Of a stretch of DNA of 16,305 nucleotides, positions 6,630 through 13,112 are shown piece after piece; position 1 is the stretch's first letter, and every line of letters begins with the position of its first letter. Under the pieces are notes generated by a model. It was not told the DNA's origin, searched no databases, and saw only the letters and a program-made list of their open reading frames with translations. The translations under genes were made by a program, and so were the position numbers. This DNA is from CAZRXG01 sp964603985 (GTDB lineage Bacteria; Chloroflexota; Anaerolineae; Aggregatilineales; UBA3940): assembly GCA_964603985.1 (NCBI GenBank), contig CAZRXG010000064.1:1-16305 (forward strand), given 5' to 3'.

Positions 6630-6644
6630 CTTTTCGTGAGGAAG
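6630..6644 (+). ncRNA. GNRA-capped leader hairpin, cold-shock gene 1
   Basis: CTTTTC-GTGA-GGAAG folds into a stem of about five pairs closed by C-G around a GTGA tetraloop. In the second leader the loop is GCAA; both fit GNRA. The CTTTTC arm could instead pair with GAAAAG at 6678-6683, after the terminator. Confidence 0.5.
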
Positions 6645-6649
6645 CTCGA

Positions 6650-6674
6650 CCCCGGCATACTGCCGGGGTTTTTT
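6650..6674 (+). terminator. Intrinsic terminator inside the leader of cold-shock gene 1
   Basis: CCCCGGCA-TAC-TGCCGGGG (6650-6668) is followed by six T. It lies about 60 bases upstream of the start codon and downstream of the promoter, so it should act as an attenuator rather than end another gene. It is conserved in the second copy. Confidence 0.75.
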
Positions 6675-6736
6675 CTTGAAAAGACCTTCCCCTGCTGATA
6701 CGAAATCTTTTAGTAGGGTAAGGAGAACAAATACCC

Positions 6737-6955
6737 ATGTCAAACCAACGTATTCTCGGCACCGTCAAGTGGTTCAACGCCGGTAAGGGCTTCGGCTTCA
6801 TCGCCCCCGACGATGGCAGCAAGGATGTCTTCGTGCATTACTCGGCTATCGCCGGGGCGGAGGGCTACCGCAACCTCGACGAGGGCGACCGCGTCGAGAT
6901 GACGGTTGAGCAGGCCGAGAAAGGCCCGCAGGCCGTCGACGTCGTCAAGGTCTAG
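6737..6955 (+). CDS. CspA-family cold-shock protein, copy 1
   Basis: The 72-residue protein is one cold-shock domain, the usual length. RNP1 is KGFGFI (17-22), RNP2 is VFVHY (31-35), and the N-terminus GTVKWFN is canonical. It binds single-stranded RNA and DNA in the cytoplasm and acts as an RNA chaperone; some members act as transcription antiterminators. The ribosome site AAGGAG (6720-6725) is 11 bases before ATG, a long spacing. A possible stem (6690-6696 with 6712-6718) lies just before that site. It is monocistronic, ending in a strong terminator. It shares 64 of 72 residues with copy 2. Confidence 0.97.
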   Translation: MSNQRILGTVKWFNAGKGFGFIAPDDGSKDVFVHYSAIAGAEGYRNLDEGDRVEMTVEQAEKGPQAVDVVKV

Positions 6956-6973
6956 ACCTCGCCTGTGACGGAC

Positions 6974-7003
6974 GAGGCCCCCGCTCGATGGGGGCCTCTT
7001 TTT
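6974..7003 (+). terminator. Intrinsic terminator after cold-shock gene 1
   Basis: GAGGCCCCC and GGGGGCCTC form a 9-pair stem with a 7-base loop, followed by five T (6999-7003). Confidence 0.92.
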
Positions 7004-7076
7004 GATTCAGGGGATGCCGGAACCTGCCAGGAAGCTGTTCCCCCACGCCCCACAGGTCGATACCCCGGCTGCGGCG

Positions 7077-7306
7077 AGGATCAGCGGCTGCGTGGGGACG
7101 GGGCGGCGGTTTTAAACAGGTCGCCGAGCAGCTCGTGGGCAACCTCCTGCTCAAAGCCTATCCCGACGGCCAGCACGACCTGCGGTTCCTGCGTCCCTGA
7201 CGGGTAGCGGCAATCCAGGGTGCACGTCCCCGGATGGGTAACGGTGAACGTCCAGATGGCGATGCCCTCCAGGTCATCAAACGCATACGTGTTTGAGCCG
7301 GGAAAC
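7077..7306 (-). pseudogene. Decayed duplicate fragment of the 5723-6409 envelope gene
   Basis: This stretch matches about 5840-6068 closely. In translation it covers residues ~115-184 of the intact protein (PGSNTYAFDDLEGIAIWTF through LLGDLFKTAAPS). Two extra bases near 7095 shift the frame and give an early TGA at 7081-7083. The N-terminal third, the start codon and the upstream promoter with both inverted repeats are missing: the match jumps directly to sequence corresponding to 6538. It arose by duplication of the envelope-csp block followed by deletion of about 470 bases. Confidence 0.88.
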
Positions 7307-7341
7307 TGACGGGTTTTGCCGGAGCGCGATCTCCGATCCTG

Positions 7342-7375
7342 TTGCAAAATCCGCCGCAAATGGGTATCATATAAT
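7342..7375 (+). promoter_or_regulatory. Promoter of the second cold-shock gene
   Basis: TTGCAA (7342-7347) and TATCAT (7365-7370) keep the 17-base spacing of copy 1. Sequence changes have also created a perfect TATAAT at 7370-7375, which may move or strengthen initiation. Confidence 0.6.
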
Positions 7376-7398
7376 CAAGTAGGATGCAGGATGTAAGA

Positions 7399-7413
7399 CT
7401 TTTCGCAAGGAAG
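7399..7413 (+). ncRNA. GNRA-capped leader hairpin, cold-shock gene 2
   Basis: CTTTTC-GCAA-GGAAG is the counterpart of 6630-6644. The stem is unchanged and the two loop differences keep the GNRA pattern. Confidence 0.5.
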
Positions 7414-7418
7414 ATCGA

Positions 7419-7442
7419 CCCCGGCATACTGCCGGGGTTTTT
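7419..7442 (+). terminator. Intrinsic terminator inside the leader of cold-shock gene 2
   Basis: The hairpin CCCCGGCA-TAC-TGCCGGGG (7419-7437) is identical to that in copy 1 and is followed by five T. It precedes the start codon by about 60 bases. Confidence 0.75.
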
Positions 7443-7504
7443 CTTGAAAAGACCTTCCCCTGCTGATACGAAATCTTTTAGTAGGGTAAGGAGAACAAAT
7501 ACCC

Positions 7505-7723
7505 ATGTCAGACGAACGTATTCTCGGCACCGTCAAGTGGTTCAACGCCAGCAAGGGCTACGGCTTCATCGCCCCCGATGATGGCAGCAAGGATGTCTTC
7601 GTGCATTACTCGGCCATCAGCGGGGTGGAGGGCTACCGCAACCTCGACGAGGGCGACCGCGTCGAGATGACAGTTGAGCAGGCGGACAAAGGCCCGCAGG
7701 CCGTCGACGTCGTTAAGCTCTAG
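7505..7723 (+). CDS. CspA-family cold-shock protein, copy 2
   Basis: This 72-residue cold-shock domain protein has RNP1 KGYGFI and RNP2 VFVHY. It differs from copy 1 at eight residues (3, 4, 16, 19, 39, 41, 61, 72); Phe19 to Tyr is in RNP1 and is common in the family. By my count the coding sequences differ at 15 of 219 bases while the 130-base leaders differ at only about five places, so the leader is at least as well kept as the protein. Ribosome site and spacing are the same as in copy 1. The role is that of an RNA chaperone. It is monocistronic with its own terminator. Confidence 0.97.
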   Translation: MSDERILGTVKWFNASKGYGFIAPDDGSKDVFVHYSAISGVEGYRNLDEGDRVEMTVEQADKGPQAVDVVKL

Positions 7724-7741
7724 ACCTGCCCATGACGGACG

Positions 7742-7774
7742 AGGAGGCTCTCACTAAGCGAGAGCCTCCTTTTT
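7742..7774 (+). terminator. Intrinsic terminator after cold-shock gene 2
   Basis: AGGAGGCTCTC and GAGAGCCTCCT form an 11-pair stem with a 7-base loop, followed by TTTT. The stem sequence is unrelated to that after copy 1 although the genes are duplicates. Confidence 0.92.
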
Positions 7775-7892
7775 ATTCGGGTAGGAACCCATTCCCATCC
7801 TGCTCAGTCCCATTCGATTCTGGCCGCAACGTTTCCACCCCGGTCGATCACAACTGCGACACCATCACAGGTCACCCGGTCGGCCTGATACC

Positions 7893-8501
7893 CTAATCGG
7901 CCTGGCCCTGGACAAACAGCTCGTAGTGATCGACATCACCGGCGGTGGCGGCTGCCAGGATCTGGAACTGAGCTGTGTCCCCCGGCCCCACCGGCTCGGA
8001 GACAAACACGAAGGCGACGCCAACCAGCGCGCCTCCCGCGTCGTAGAGGGCCGCCGAAACGTCGATGAAGGTGACGGTTTCCGAACCGGTGTTTTTAACC
8101 TCGCCCTCGATGACGTACTTCGCGGACTCGGTGGGGCTGCCGCTGTGCGCCACGACCTTCAGGTTCGTGTACGGCGCGAGGGTAAGCGCCTCGCTTCCCT
8201 CAACCGCCAGCTCGTAATCCACCCACGCGTCGATCTCGTCGGCAAAGAAAATGTAGAAGGGTGACTTCTGGCCTGGTTCGAGAACGTCGAGCTCGGTGTA
8301 GGCGTCCATGGTGGCGACCGGGAAGCCGTCCGCGTCGAGCAGCGTGACTTCCATCATGACGAACTCCAGCGCGACCGTGCCGCTGTTCCGGACCACTCCG
8401 ACGAAGTTCAGGCACCCGGCGGCGTCGGTGTACCAGTTGACGGCTACCACCTCAGCGCCGACACCGGAGCGCAGCCCCGATTGGTCCATCGATTCCCCCA
8501 T
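7893..8501 (-). CDS. Protein with two FxLYD-like beta-sandwich domains
   Basis: The 202-residue product has two similar domains. Domain 1 (about 15-100) has FVGVVRNSGTVALEFVMMEVTLLDADG and VLEPGQKSPFYIFF; domain 2 (about 108-200) has IEGEVKNTGSETVTFIDVSAALYDAGG and PVGPGDTAQFQIL. The pattern G-x-V-x-N-x-G followed by a LxDxxG strand and a P-G-x-x-x-x-F strand is that of FxLYD domains, usually found in secreted or cell-surface proteins. Unusually, there is no signal peptide or membrane helix here: it starts MGESMDQSG. The ribosome site GAGGAGG five bases before the ATG at 8501 supports this start. The protein may be cytoplasmic, or may have lost its export signal. No enzymatic role is expected. 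Confidence 0.75.
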   Translation of the reverse strand: MGESMDQSGLRSGVGAEVVAVNWYTDAAGCLNFVGVVRNSGTVALEFVMMEVTLLDADGFPVATMDAYTELDVLEPGQKSPFYIFFADEIDAWVDYELAVEGSEALTLAPYTNLKVVAHSGSPTESAKYVIEGEVKNTGSETVTFIDVSAALYDAGGALVGVAFVFVSEPVGPGDTAQFQILAAATAGDVDHYELFVQGQAD

Positions 8502-8551
8502 CGATTCCTCCTCGTCTGTTCTACCTGCCCTTCACCCCCAATCACGGCACC

Positions 8552-8557
8552 ATTGTA
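8552..8557 (-). promoter_or_regulatory. Candidate -10 box for the FxLYD gene
   Basis: TACAAT on the minus strand, about 50 bases before the start codon. The hexamer 18 bases upstream, TGCACA, matches the -35 consensus at four of six positions. Confidence 0.35.
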
Positions 8558-8679
8558 GCACGAAAGGCCCGCCAATGTGCACTGCTCCCGGTGGGCGCTT
8601 ATCCAGGGGATGATAGGCCCTATCCCCCGGTCGAACACCGCCGGTGCCTGAGCCAGCTTTCTATCTGCCCAAAACCGGT

Positions 8680-8685
8680 TATACT
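8680..8685 (+). promoter_or_regulatory. Candidate -10 box for the HAD hydrolase gene
   Basis: TATACT, 71 bases before the ATG at 8757. No convincing -35 lies at the right distance. Confidence 0.3.
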
Positions 8686-8756
8686 GAACGGCGCAACACC
8701 GGCTCCAGGCCAGTCCAAGTCCATCCCGGGTTGAAACTCCTGAAAAGGCTGTAAAC

Positions 8757-9464
8757 ATGTTCGATGTGATTGCGTTTGATGCGGATGACACGCTGTGGCA
8801 TAACGAAACCCTGTATCGAGCGACGGAGGACAAGTTCGGGCAACTGCTGTCGAGATACCGGCACGCCGAGGCTATCGAAGAGGCACTCCACGCAGCAGAG
8901 GTACGCAACCTTCAACGCTTTGGATATGGCATCAAGGGGTTTGCGCTTTCCATGATTGAAACCGCCATCGAGCTGTCGGAGGGGCGCATCCAGGGCCGGG
9001 ACATCCAGGCGATCATCGACTTTGCCAAAGAGATGATAGATGCCCCGGTGCGGCTTTTTGAGCACGCGCAGGAGACGATTGCCGGGTTATCCGCATCGCA
9101 TGACCTGATGCTGATCACGAAAGGTGACCTGCTTGATCAGGAGACCAAGATCGCACGCTCAGGGCTTGGCGGCTACTTTACATACGTCGAGATCGTCAGC
9201 CAGAAGACCGGCGCCGTCTACGAAACCCTCCTGGCAAAGCACGGCATCGACCCGAAGCGGTTTCTCATGGTGGGCAATTCGCTGAAGTCGGACATTCTGC
9301 CCGTCGTCGCCATCGGCGGGCAGGCCGTCTACATCCCTTACGACCTCACCTGGGTTCACGAAATCGTAGATGACCACGACGGTGACGAGCAGAGGCGATA
9401 CTTCGAGCTTGAGCACATAGGTCTGCTGCCCGATCTGGTCAGGCGAGTGGGGGGCGATCCATAG
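8757..9464 (+). CDS. HAD-superfamily hydrolase (subfamily IA, phosphatase-like)
   Basis: The 235-residue protein has all four HAD motifs: motif I FDADDTLW (nucleophile Asp8, acid/base Asp10), a helical cap of about 90 residues, motif II LMLITKGD (Thr at about 120), motif III QKTGAVY (Lys at about 149) and motif IV MVGNSLKSDILP with the metal-binding Asp. It is therefore likely a Mg-dependent phosphatase or dehalogenase-type hydrolase of the cytoplasm; small-molecule phosphatase activity is most usual. Substrate is unknown. AAAGG lies a few bases before the ATG. It stands alone, divergent from the FxLYD gene. In contrast to the HAD-like protein at 4975-5601, its active site is complete. Confidence 0.92.
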   Translation: MFDVIAFDADDTLWHNETLYRATEDKFGQLLSRYRHAEAIEEALHAAEVRNLQRFGYGIKGFALSMIETAIELSEGRIQGRDIQAIIDFAKEMIDAPVRLFEHAQETIAGLSASHDLMLITKGDLLDQETKIARSGLGGYFTYVEIVSQKTGAVYETLLAKHGIDPKRFLMVGNSLKSDILPVVAIGGQAVYIPYDLTWVHEIVDDHDGDEQRRYFELEHIGLLPDLVRRVGGDP

Positions 9465-9520
9465 AAGTCAGGGTGATCGGGGTGGGTGAAGAAAGCGCCC
9501 GGCAATGAATTGGCCGGGCT

Positions 9521-9550
9521 AAAAACGAAATGTGCACTGAAAGTGCACTT
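9521..9550 (-). terminator. Possible terminator for the TolB-like lipoprotein gene
   Basis: On the minus strand GTGCACT-TTC-AGTGCAC (9548-9532) is followed by ATTTCGTTTTT. Two further hairpins lie nearby: a bulged 12-pair stem at 9621-9653 directly after the stop codon, and GCCCGGC/GCCGGGC at 9497-9519; neither is followed by a clear T-run. Confidence 0.45.
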
Positions 9551-9655
9551 CTCCGCCGGGATCTGGTGGCGGGGCGGCCAAGCAGCAGGCGGCGGGAATC
9601 TATGTGCGGGCAGGCGTTTTCCTGTTTACGGCTCCGGTTGCCGGTGAAACAGGAC

Positions 9656-10852
9656 CTATTGGGCGGGCAGCCATACCACCGTCCCGATATACGCATCTTC
9701 TGTATCCGTGAATCCTTTGGTTAAGTTTGTAAGGTTCATTCCATCGATGTCTATTACAAATATGTCACCATACGATAATGCTGATTCATCACGGCCAACA
9801 AACGCGAGAAATTGACCATCAGGTGATAACACCACGTCATGTAAAACACTAGGCGCTATTCCGGGGAAGCTTGTTGTGAGATTGATCTGCCTGACAAGCT
9901 CGCCGCCTGGCCTTCTAATCTCAATAAGATATTCATCGGACGTGTGATCATACCCACTGACGATTATCAGCGAGGCATCGTGAGACCACGACATGCGGAA
10001 TACACGGAGGTGTGGCCAGTTGAATCTTTGCTGAGACTCAAGCCTGCATTGGTGTGTCAGGGGATCGCAGTCAATCTCAGCGAGGTAGGCGTAATACTTC
10101 GCGGTTTGCTGGTAATGGTGGCTAATGATATAAAGTGCCTTGCCGCCAACCGGCGACCAGTCAAAATCGTATAAGCCTTGATCTCTGCCCGGCAAAGTTT
10201 CATCCGTGATCACTGCCAACGATTTCGTCAGTGTGTCCAGATGCACAATCTCTAAAATGTCTGGCTCGTAAATCTCTTCCTTACCGTAACCGAGATACTC
10301 TCCATCCGCCGACCAGCTAAGCTTACCGAGAGGCTGGTTTGTCGAATCAAGTGTAACCAGCTCACCTCCCCGAAGATCGAGAATGTGTATAGTGCTTCGC
10401 TCCCCCCAACCACTGTAAGAAGCAAATGCCAACCTTTTCCCGTCAACCGTGACTGCAAAGCTCATTCCCATCCCGAAATCGGAAATAACAGAAGGCTCTT
10501 GGACTTGGAATACCTGCTCAACTGCCGATCCGTCGACACAGATTAAGTACAAGCCACTTTGAGGCCTGGACGCCTGGAAAAGCAGTGTTTCAGTGTCACA
10601 CCTGAACGTGGTGGGCGTCGGCGTTATGGTCATAGTGGGCGTGGCCGAAGGTTGTGGGCTGCTGGTAGGCACTGCGGTGCTGGTAGGCATTGTCGGGGTG
10701 GGGGTACTTATGGCAGCGTGATCGGTCGGCGATGGCGGTGGTGGGGTATGGATACTGGCCTGACTGCAACCAACGGCTATGAGGATCGCGCTGCTGGCAG
10801 CAATCAACGCTCTCATAGTGTCTGCCACCCGAAAGAAGAAGTGTGCTTTCAT
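9656..10852 (-). CDS. TolB-like WD40/PD40 propeller lipoprotein
   Basis: The 398-residue product starts with a lipoprotein signal: hydrophobic ALIAASSAILIAVGC with the lipobox cysteine at residue 29. A Pro/Thr/Ser-rich linker follows (about 30-84), then a beta-propeller (about 85-398) whose blades show PD40-type motifs such as WSADGEYLGYG, WSPVGGKALYI, WSHDASLIIVSG and LSPDGQFLAFVG. It is expected to be anchored to the outer face of the membrane; a binding or scaffold role is typical, no enzyme is implied. A Cys pair (Cys262, Cys269; CX6C) sits in one blade loop. The ATG at 10852 has GAGGG eight bases upstream and gives a proper signal peptide; the open frame to 10930 adds only non-signal sequence. 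It is AT-richer than neighbours. Confidence 0.88.
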   Translation of the reverse strand: MKAHFFFRVADTMRALIAASSAILIAVGCSQASIHTPPPPSPTDHAAISTPTPTMPTSTAVPTSSPQPSATPTMTITPTPTTFRCDTETLLFQASRPQSGLYLICVDGSAVEQVFQVQEPSVISDFGMGMSFAVTVDGKRLAFASYSGWGERSTIHILDLRGGELVTLDSTNQPLGKLSWSADGEYLGYGKEEIYEPDILEIVHLDTLTKSLAVITDETLPGRDQGLYDFDWSPVGGKALYIISHHYQQTAKYYAYLAEIDCDPLTHQCRLESQQRFNWPHLRVFRMSWSHDASLIIVSGYDHTSDEYLIEIRRPGGELVRQINLTTSFPGIAPSVLHDVVLSPDGQFLAFVGRDESALSYGDIFVIDIDGMNLTNLTKGFTDTEDAYIGTVVWLPAQ

Positions 10853-10878
10853 CGAGATACCCTCACTTTGGCTTAACA

Positions 10879-10906
10879 AGTCTACGACATTTTTGGTATC
10901 CGTGAA
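10879..10906 (-). promoter_or_regulatory. Candidate promoter for the TolB-like lipoprotein gene
   Basis: On the minus strand TTCACG (10901-10906) and TAGACT (10879-10884) are 16 bases apart; each matches consensus at four positions. The start codon is about 27 bases after the -10. Confidence 0.35.
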
Positions 10907-10922
10907 ACCAGGGGGAGGCAGG

Positions 10923-10957
10923 TTAGCCATTAGCGGTTGGCAATTAGCTGTTAGCGG
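10923..10957 (+). repeat. Heptamer tandem array TTAGCNN, five units
   Basis: Five consecutive heptamers TTAGCCA, TTAGCGG, TTGGCAA, TTAGCTG, TTAGCGG fill the space between divergent genes. Arrays of this style occur as dispersed intergenic repeats in several bacterial groups. Confidence 0.65.
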
Positions 10958-11061
10958 CCCTCACTCCCAGGGGCCACAAACAGGACCGATGCACAGAATC
11001 TCCCCTCCACTTTTTTCGTACAGTGTACCGGTTGCCCCCGCGTTTGTGTGCGGGCCCGCGC

Positions 11062-11090
11062 TTGTCTGCGGGGGCGAGTTCGTGTATGGT
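11062..11090 (+). promoter_or_regulatory. Candidate promoter of the first degV gene
   Basis: TTGTCT (11062-11067) and TATGGT (11085-11090) are 17 bases apart. A small inverted repeat GTACA-G-TGTAC lies upstream at 11018-11028. Confidence 0.45.
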
Positions 11091-11117
11091 TGGGATGTCG
11101 GGTGAGGAGGTGTTCGG

Positions 11118-11984
11118 GTGGCGATCAAAATCGTTACCGACACGCTGGGGAATCTCCCCCAGGCCATCATCGACGAATACGCCATCACGGTGATCCCGGT
11201 CTACGTGACCTTTGGCGATGAGATCCTGCGTGACCAGGTTGACCTGACCAGTGACACGTTCTACCGGCGGCTGGCTGCCAGCGACGACCTGCCATCTACC
11301 AGCCAGCCCTCGGTGAGCGACTTCGAGCGCGTGTACCGTGCGCTGCTCGAAGACGCCCCCGATGCCACCATCCTCTCAATCCACGTTTCGGCGGCGCTGA
11401 GCGGCACCCTTCATTCCGGGCGTGAGGCGGCGTCCAGGCTGCCCGGCGCGAACATCCACCTGTTTGACAGCCGCACGGTCTCCCTTCCTGAGGGCCTGAT
11501 GGTCTACCATGCAGCCCAGATGGTCGAGGGCGGCGTGAGCGTCGACATGATCCTCAAACGCCTGGAGTCGATGCAGGCAGAAGTGTACGGCTACCTCGCG
11601 CTGGACACGCTCGACTACCTGGCCAGGGGTGGGCGCATCGGGCGGGCGGCGCGACTGACGGGCACCCTGCTCAACATGAAGCCCGTGCTCACGCTGCGCG
11701 GCGGGGCGGTCGAACCCTACGAGCGTTACGCCTCGCGCTCACGGGCCATCGGCGCGCTGCGTGACCTGGCCGTCGAAGGTGGGCAGGGTGCGGCGCGGCT
11801 TCAACTGGGCGTGATGCACGCCGCCTGCGCCCAGGACGCGCACGCCCTGGCCGACGACCTGCGCAAGGCGCTGGAGCCGGAGGTGCTGATTGTCGGCGAC
11901 ATCGGGCCTGCGGTGGGGGTGCATACCGGGCCGGGCGCGATTGGGGTGTGCTGGTACGCGCCACCGGGCGATTCACCGGCGTAG
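11118..11984 (+). CDS. DegV family fatty-acid-binding protein, copy 1
   Basis: The 288-residue protein is full length for DegV/FakB-type proteins, which bind a single fatty acid between two alpha/beta domains and in Firmicutes hand it to the kinase FakA. Motifs in order: IKIVTDTLGNLP at the N-terminus, STSQPSVSDF (the lipid headgroup loop, about 60-69), HVSAALSGTLHS (about 94-105), FDSRTVSLPEGLMV, LDTLDYLARGGRIGRAA (about 162-178) and VHTGPGAIGVCWY near the C-terminus. The start is GTG 11118 with GAGGAGG seven bases upstream. No kinase gene (FakA) is in the window. The second paralogue follows after 254 bases with its own promoter, so the two are probably regulated separately. Confidence 0.95.
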   Translation: MAIKIVTDTLGNLPQAIIDEYAITVIPVYVTFGDEILRDQVDLTSDTFYRRLAASDDLPSTSQPSVSDFERVYRALLEDAPDATILSIHVSAALSGTLHSGREAASRLPGANIHLFDSRTVSLPEGLMVYHAAQMVEGGVSVDMILKRLESMQAEVYGYLALDTLDYLARGGRIGRAARLTGTLLNMKPVLTLRGGAVEPYERYASRSRAIGALRDLAVEGGQGAARLQLGVMHAACAQDAHALADDLRKALEPEVLIVGDIGPAVGVHTGPGAIGVCWYAPPGDSPA

Positions 11985-12055
11985 GCTGCCCCCGGCGGCT
12001 GCGCGGTGGTGCCCGCCCTGTGATACGCGACCCCGCCGCCCCCGCCCGGTTGTTG

Positions 12056-12084
12056 TTGACGGCACACATTTGCGGCGCGATAAT
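12056..12084 (+). promoter_or_regulatory. Strong sigma-70 type promoter of the second degV gene
   Basis: TTGACG (12056-12061) and GATAAT (12079-12084) are separated by exactly 17 bases, one mismatch each. The start codon is about 150 bases downstream, leaving a long leader. Confidence 0.7.
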
Positions 12085-12100
12085 TGCCTGTGGGTATCTA

Positions 12101-12164
12101 CAGGGGATTGGGGGTTGAGACGTGCAGCGCCGCAGGGCGGAAAGATCCGCCGGTACCTCCCCTG
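12101..12164 (+). ncRNA. Structured leader upstream of the second degV
   Basis: CAGGGGA (12101-12107) and TCCCCTG (12158-12164) are perfectly complementary and enclose a hairpin GGCGGA-AAGA-TCCGCC (12136-12151). Both lie in the predicted 5' leader. I do not recognise a known riboswitch class. Confidence 0.35.
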
Positions 12165-12199
12165 ACCCGCCGGGATGCCGGATTTGCCATCAAACCACC

Positions 12200-12223
12200 C
12201 GAAGAGACACTCGAAGAGACACT
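12200..12223 (+). repeat. Perfect 12-bp tandem duplication just before degV copy 2
   Basis: CGAAGAGACACT occurs twice back to back, ending one base before the AAAGGG ribosome-site region (12225-12230). Expansion or loss here would alter the leader but not the protein. Confidence 0.85.
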
Positions 12224-12238
12224 CAAAGGGATGCTGGA

Positions 12239-13090
12239 ATGATCAGGATCGTTACCGACACCACTGCGGGGCTGCCGCAGGACATTATCGACGAGTACAA
12301 CCTGGAGCTCGTGTCACAGTACATAGTCTTCGGCGAGGAGTCATACCGCGAGTTCTTCGACATGGACGCCGCCGAATTCTACGCACGCCAGGCTGCCGCG
12401 CAGGAACTGCCGCATACCAGTGCCCCCACGGTGGGCGATTTCCGGGTGCTGTATGAGCGGATGCTCTCCGAGACGCCCGACGCCACCATCCTGTGCATTC
12501 ACCCCAGCACCGACGTGAGCGGCACGGTGCGCTCGGCGTACCCGGCGGCTGAGATGTTCCCCGACGCCGACATCCGCATCATCGACACGCGCTCGGTTGC
12601 GCTGGGACTGGGCCTGATGGTCTGCGAGGCGGCCCGCATGGTCCGTGACGGGGCGGGCATCGGCGATGTTCTCGCGCGCCTGGACGATATGCGTGAGGGG
12701 ATGAACATCCTCTTCATCGTCGATACGCTGGAGTACCTGCACAAGGGCGGGCGCATCGGGCGGGCGGCGCACCTGATCGGCTCGATGCTGGACCTCAAGC
12801 CGGTGCTCGCCATGCGCGACGGCGTCGTCGAGAGCTACGCGCGCTATCGCACGCGCCGCCGCTCGCTGGCCGGTCTGCGTGACCTGGTGCTCGAATCGGC
12901 GCGTGGCAAGCGCGGCCTCTACCTGGCGGTCATACACGCCGTCTGTGAGGAGGAGGCCCGTCAACTGGCCGACGAGCTGTGCGAGGAGCTAAAGCCGGAC
13001 GTGTTCATGTTCGGGGAGAACGGCCCCTCCATCGGGGTGCACGCCGGGCCGGGCACGATTGGGGTGTGTTGGTACGAGCCACCGGGGTAG
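12239..13090 (+). CDS. DegV family fatty-acid-binding protein, copy 2
   Basis: The 283-residue product is a DegV/FakB-type lipid-binding protein: IRIVTDTTAGLPQDIIDEY at the start, TSAPTVGDF at the headgroup loop, HPSTDVSGTVRSAY, IDTRSVALGLGLMV, VDTLEYLHKGGRIGRAAHLIG and VHAGPGTIGVCWYEPPG at the end. It is clearly related to copy 1, but the headgroup loop has Ala and Thr where copy 1 has Gln and Ser, so the pair may prefer different acyl chains. I start it at ATG 12239 (AAAGGG eight bases upstream), giving the family's normal MIRIVTD start; the open frame to 12122 adds an Arg-rich stretch over the 12-bp repeat and is probably untranslated leader. Confidence 0.95.
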   Translation: MIRIVTDTTAGLPQDIIDEYNLELVSQYIVFGEESYREFFDMDAAEFYARQAAAQELPHTSAPTVGDFRVLYERMLSETPDATILCIHPSTDVSGTVRSAYPAAEMFPDADIRIIDTRSVALGLGLMVCEAARMVRDGAGIGDVLARLDDMREGMNILFIVDTLEYLHKGGRIGRAAHLIGSMLDLKPVLAMRDGVVESYARYRTRRRSLAGLRDLVLESARGKRGLYLAVIHAVCEEEARQLADELCEELKPDVFMFGENGPSIGVHAGPGTIGVCWYEPPG

Positions 13091-13112
13091 AGCGAAGAAG
13101 CACGCAGTCCGT

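Noticed and set aside
6336..6698. Plus-strand open frame across the divergent promoter region
   Set aside because: It starts inside the antisense envelope gene and runs through operators, the cold-shock promoter and the leader terminator; no ribosome site.
9497..9519. Terminator for the HAD hydrolase gene
   Set aside because: GCCCGGC/GCCGGGC forms a stem but is followed on the plus strand by TAAAAACG, not a T-run.
12122..12238. N-terminal extension of the second DegV protein
   Set aside because: DegV proteins begin at the MIRIVTD strand. The extension is Arg-rich, runs over a 12-bp tandem repeat and a predicted helix, and is better read as leader.
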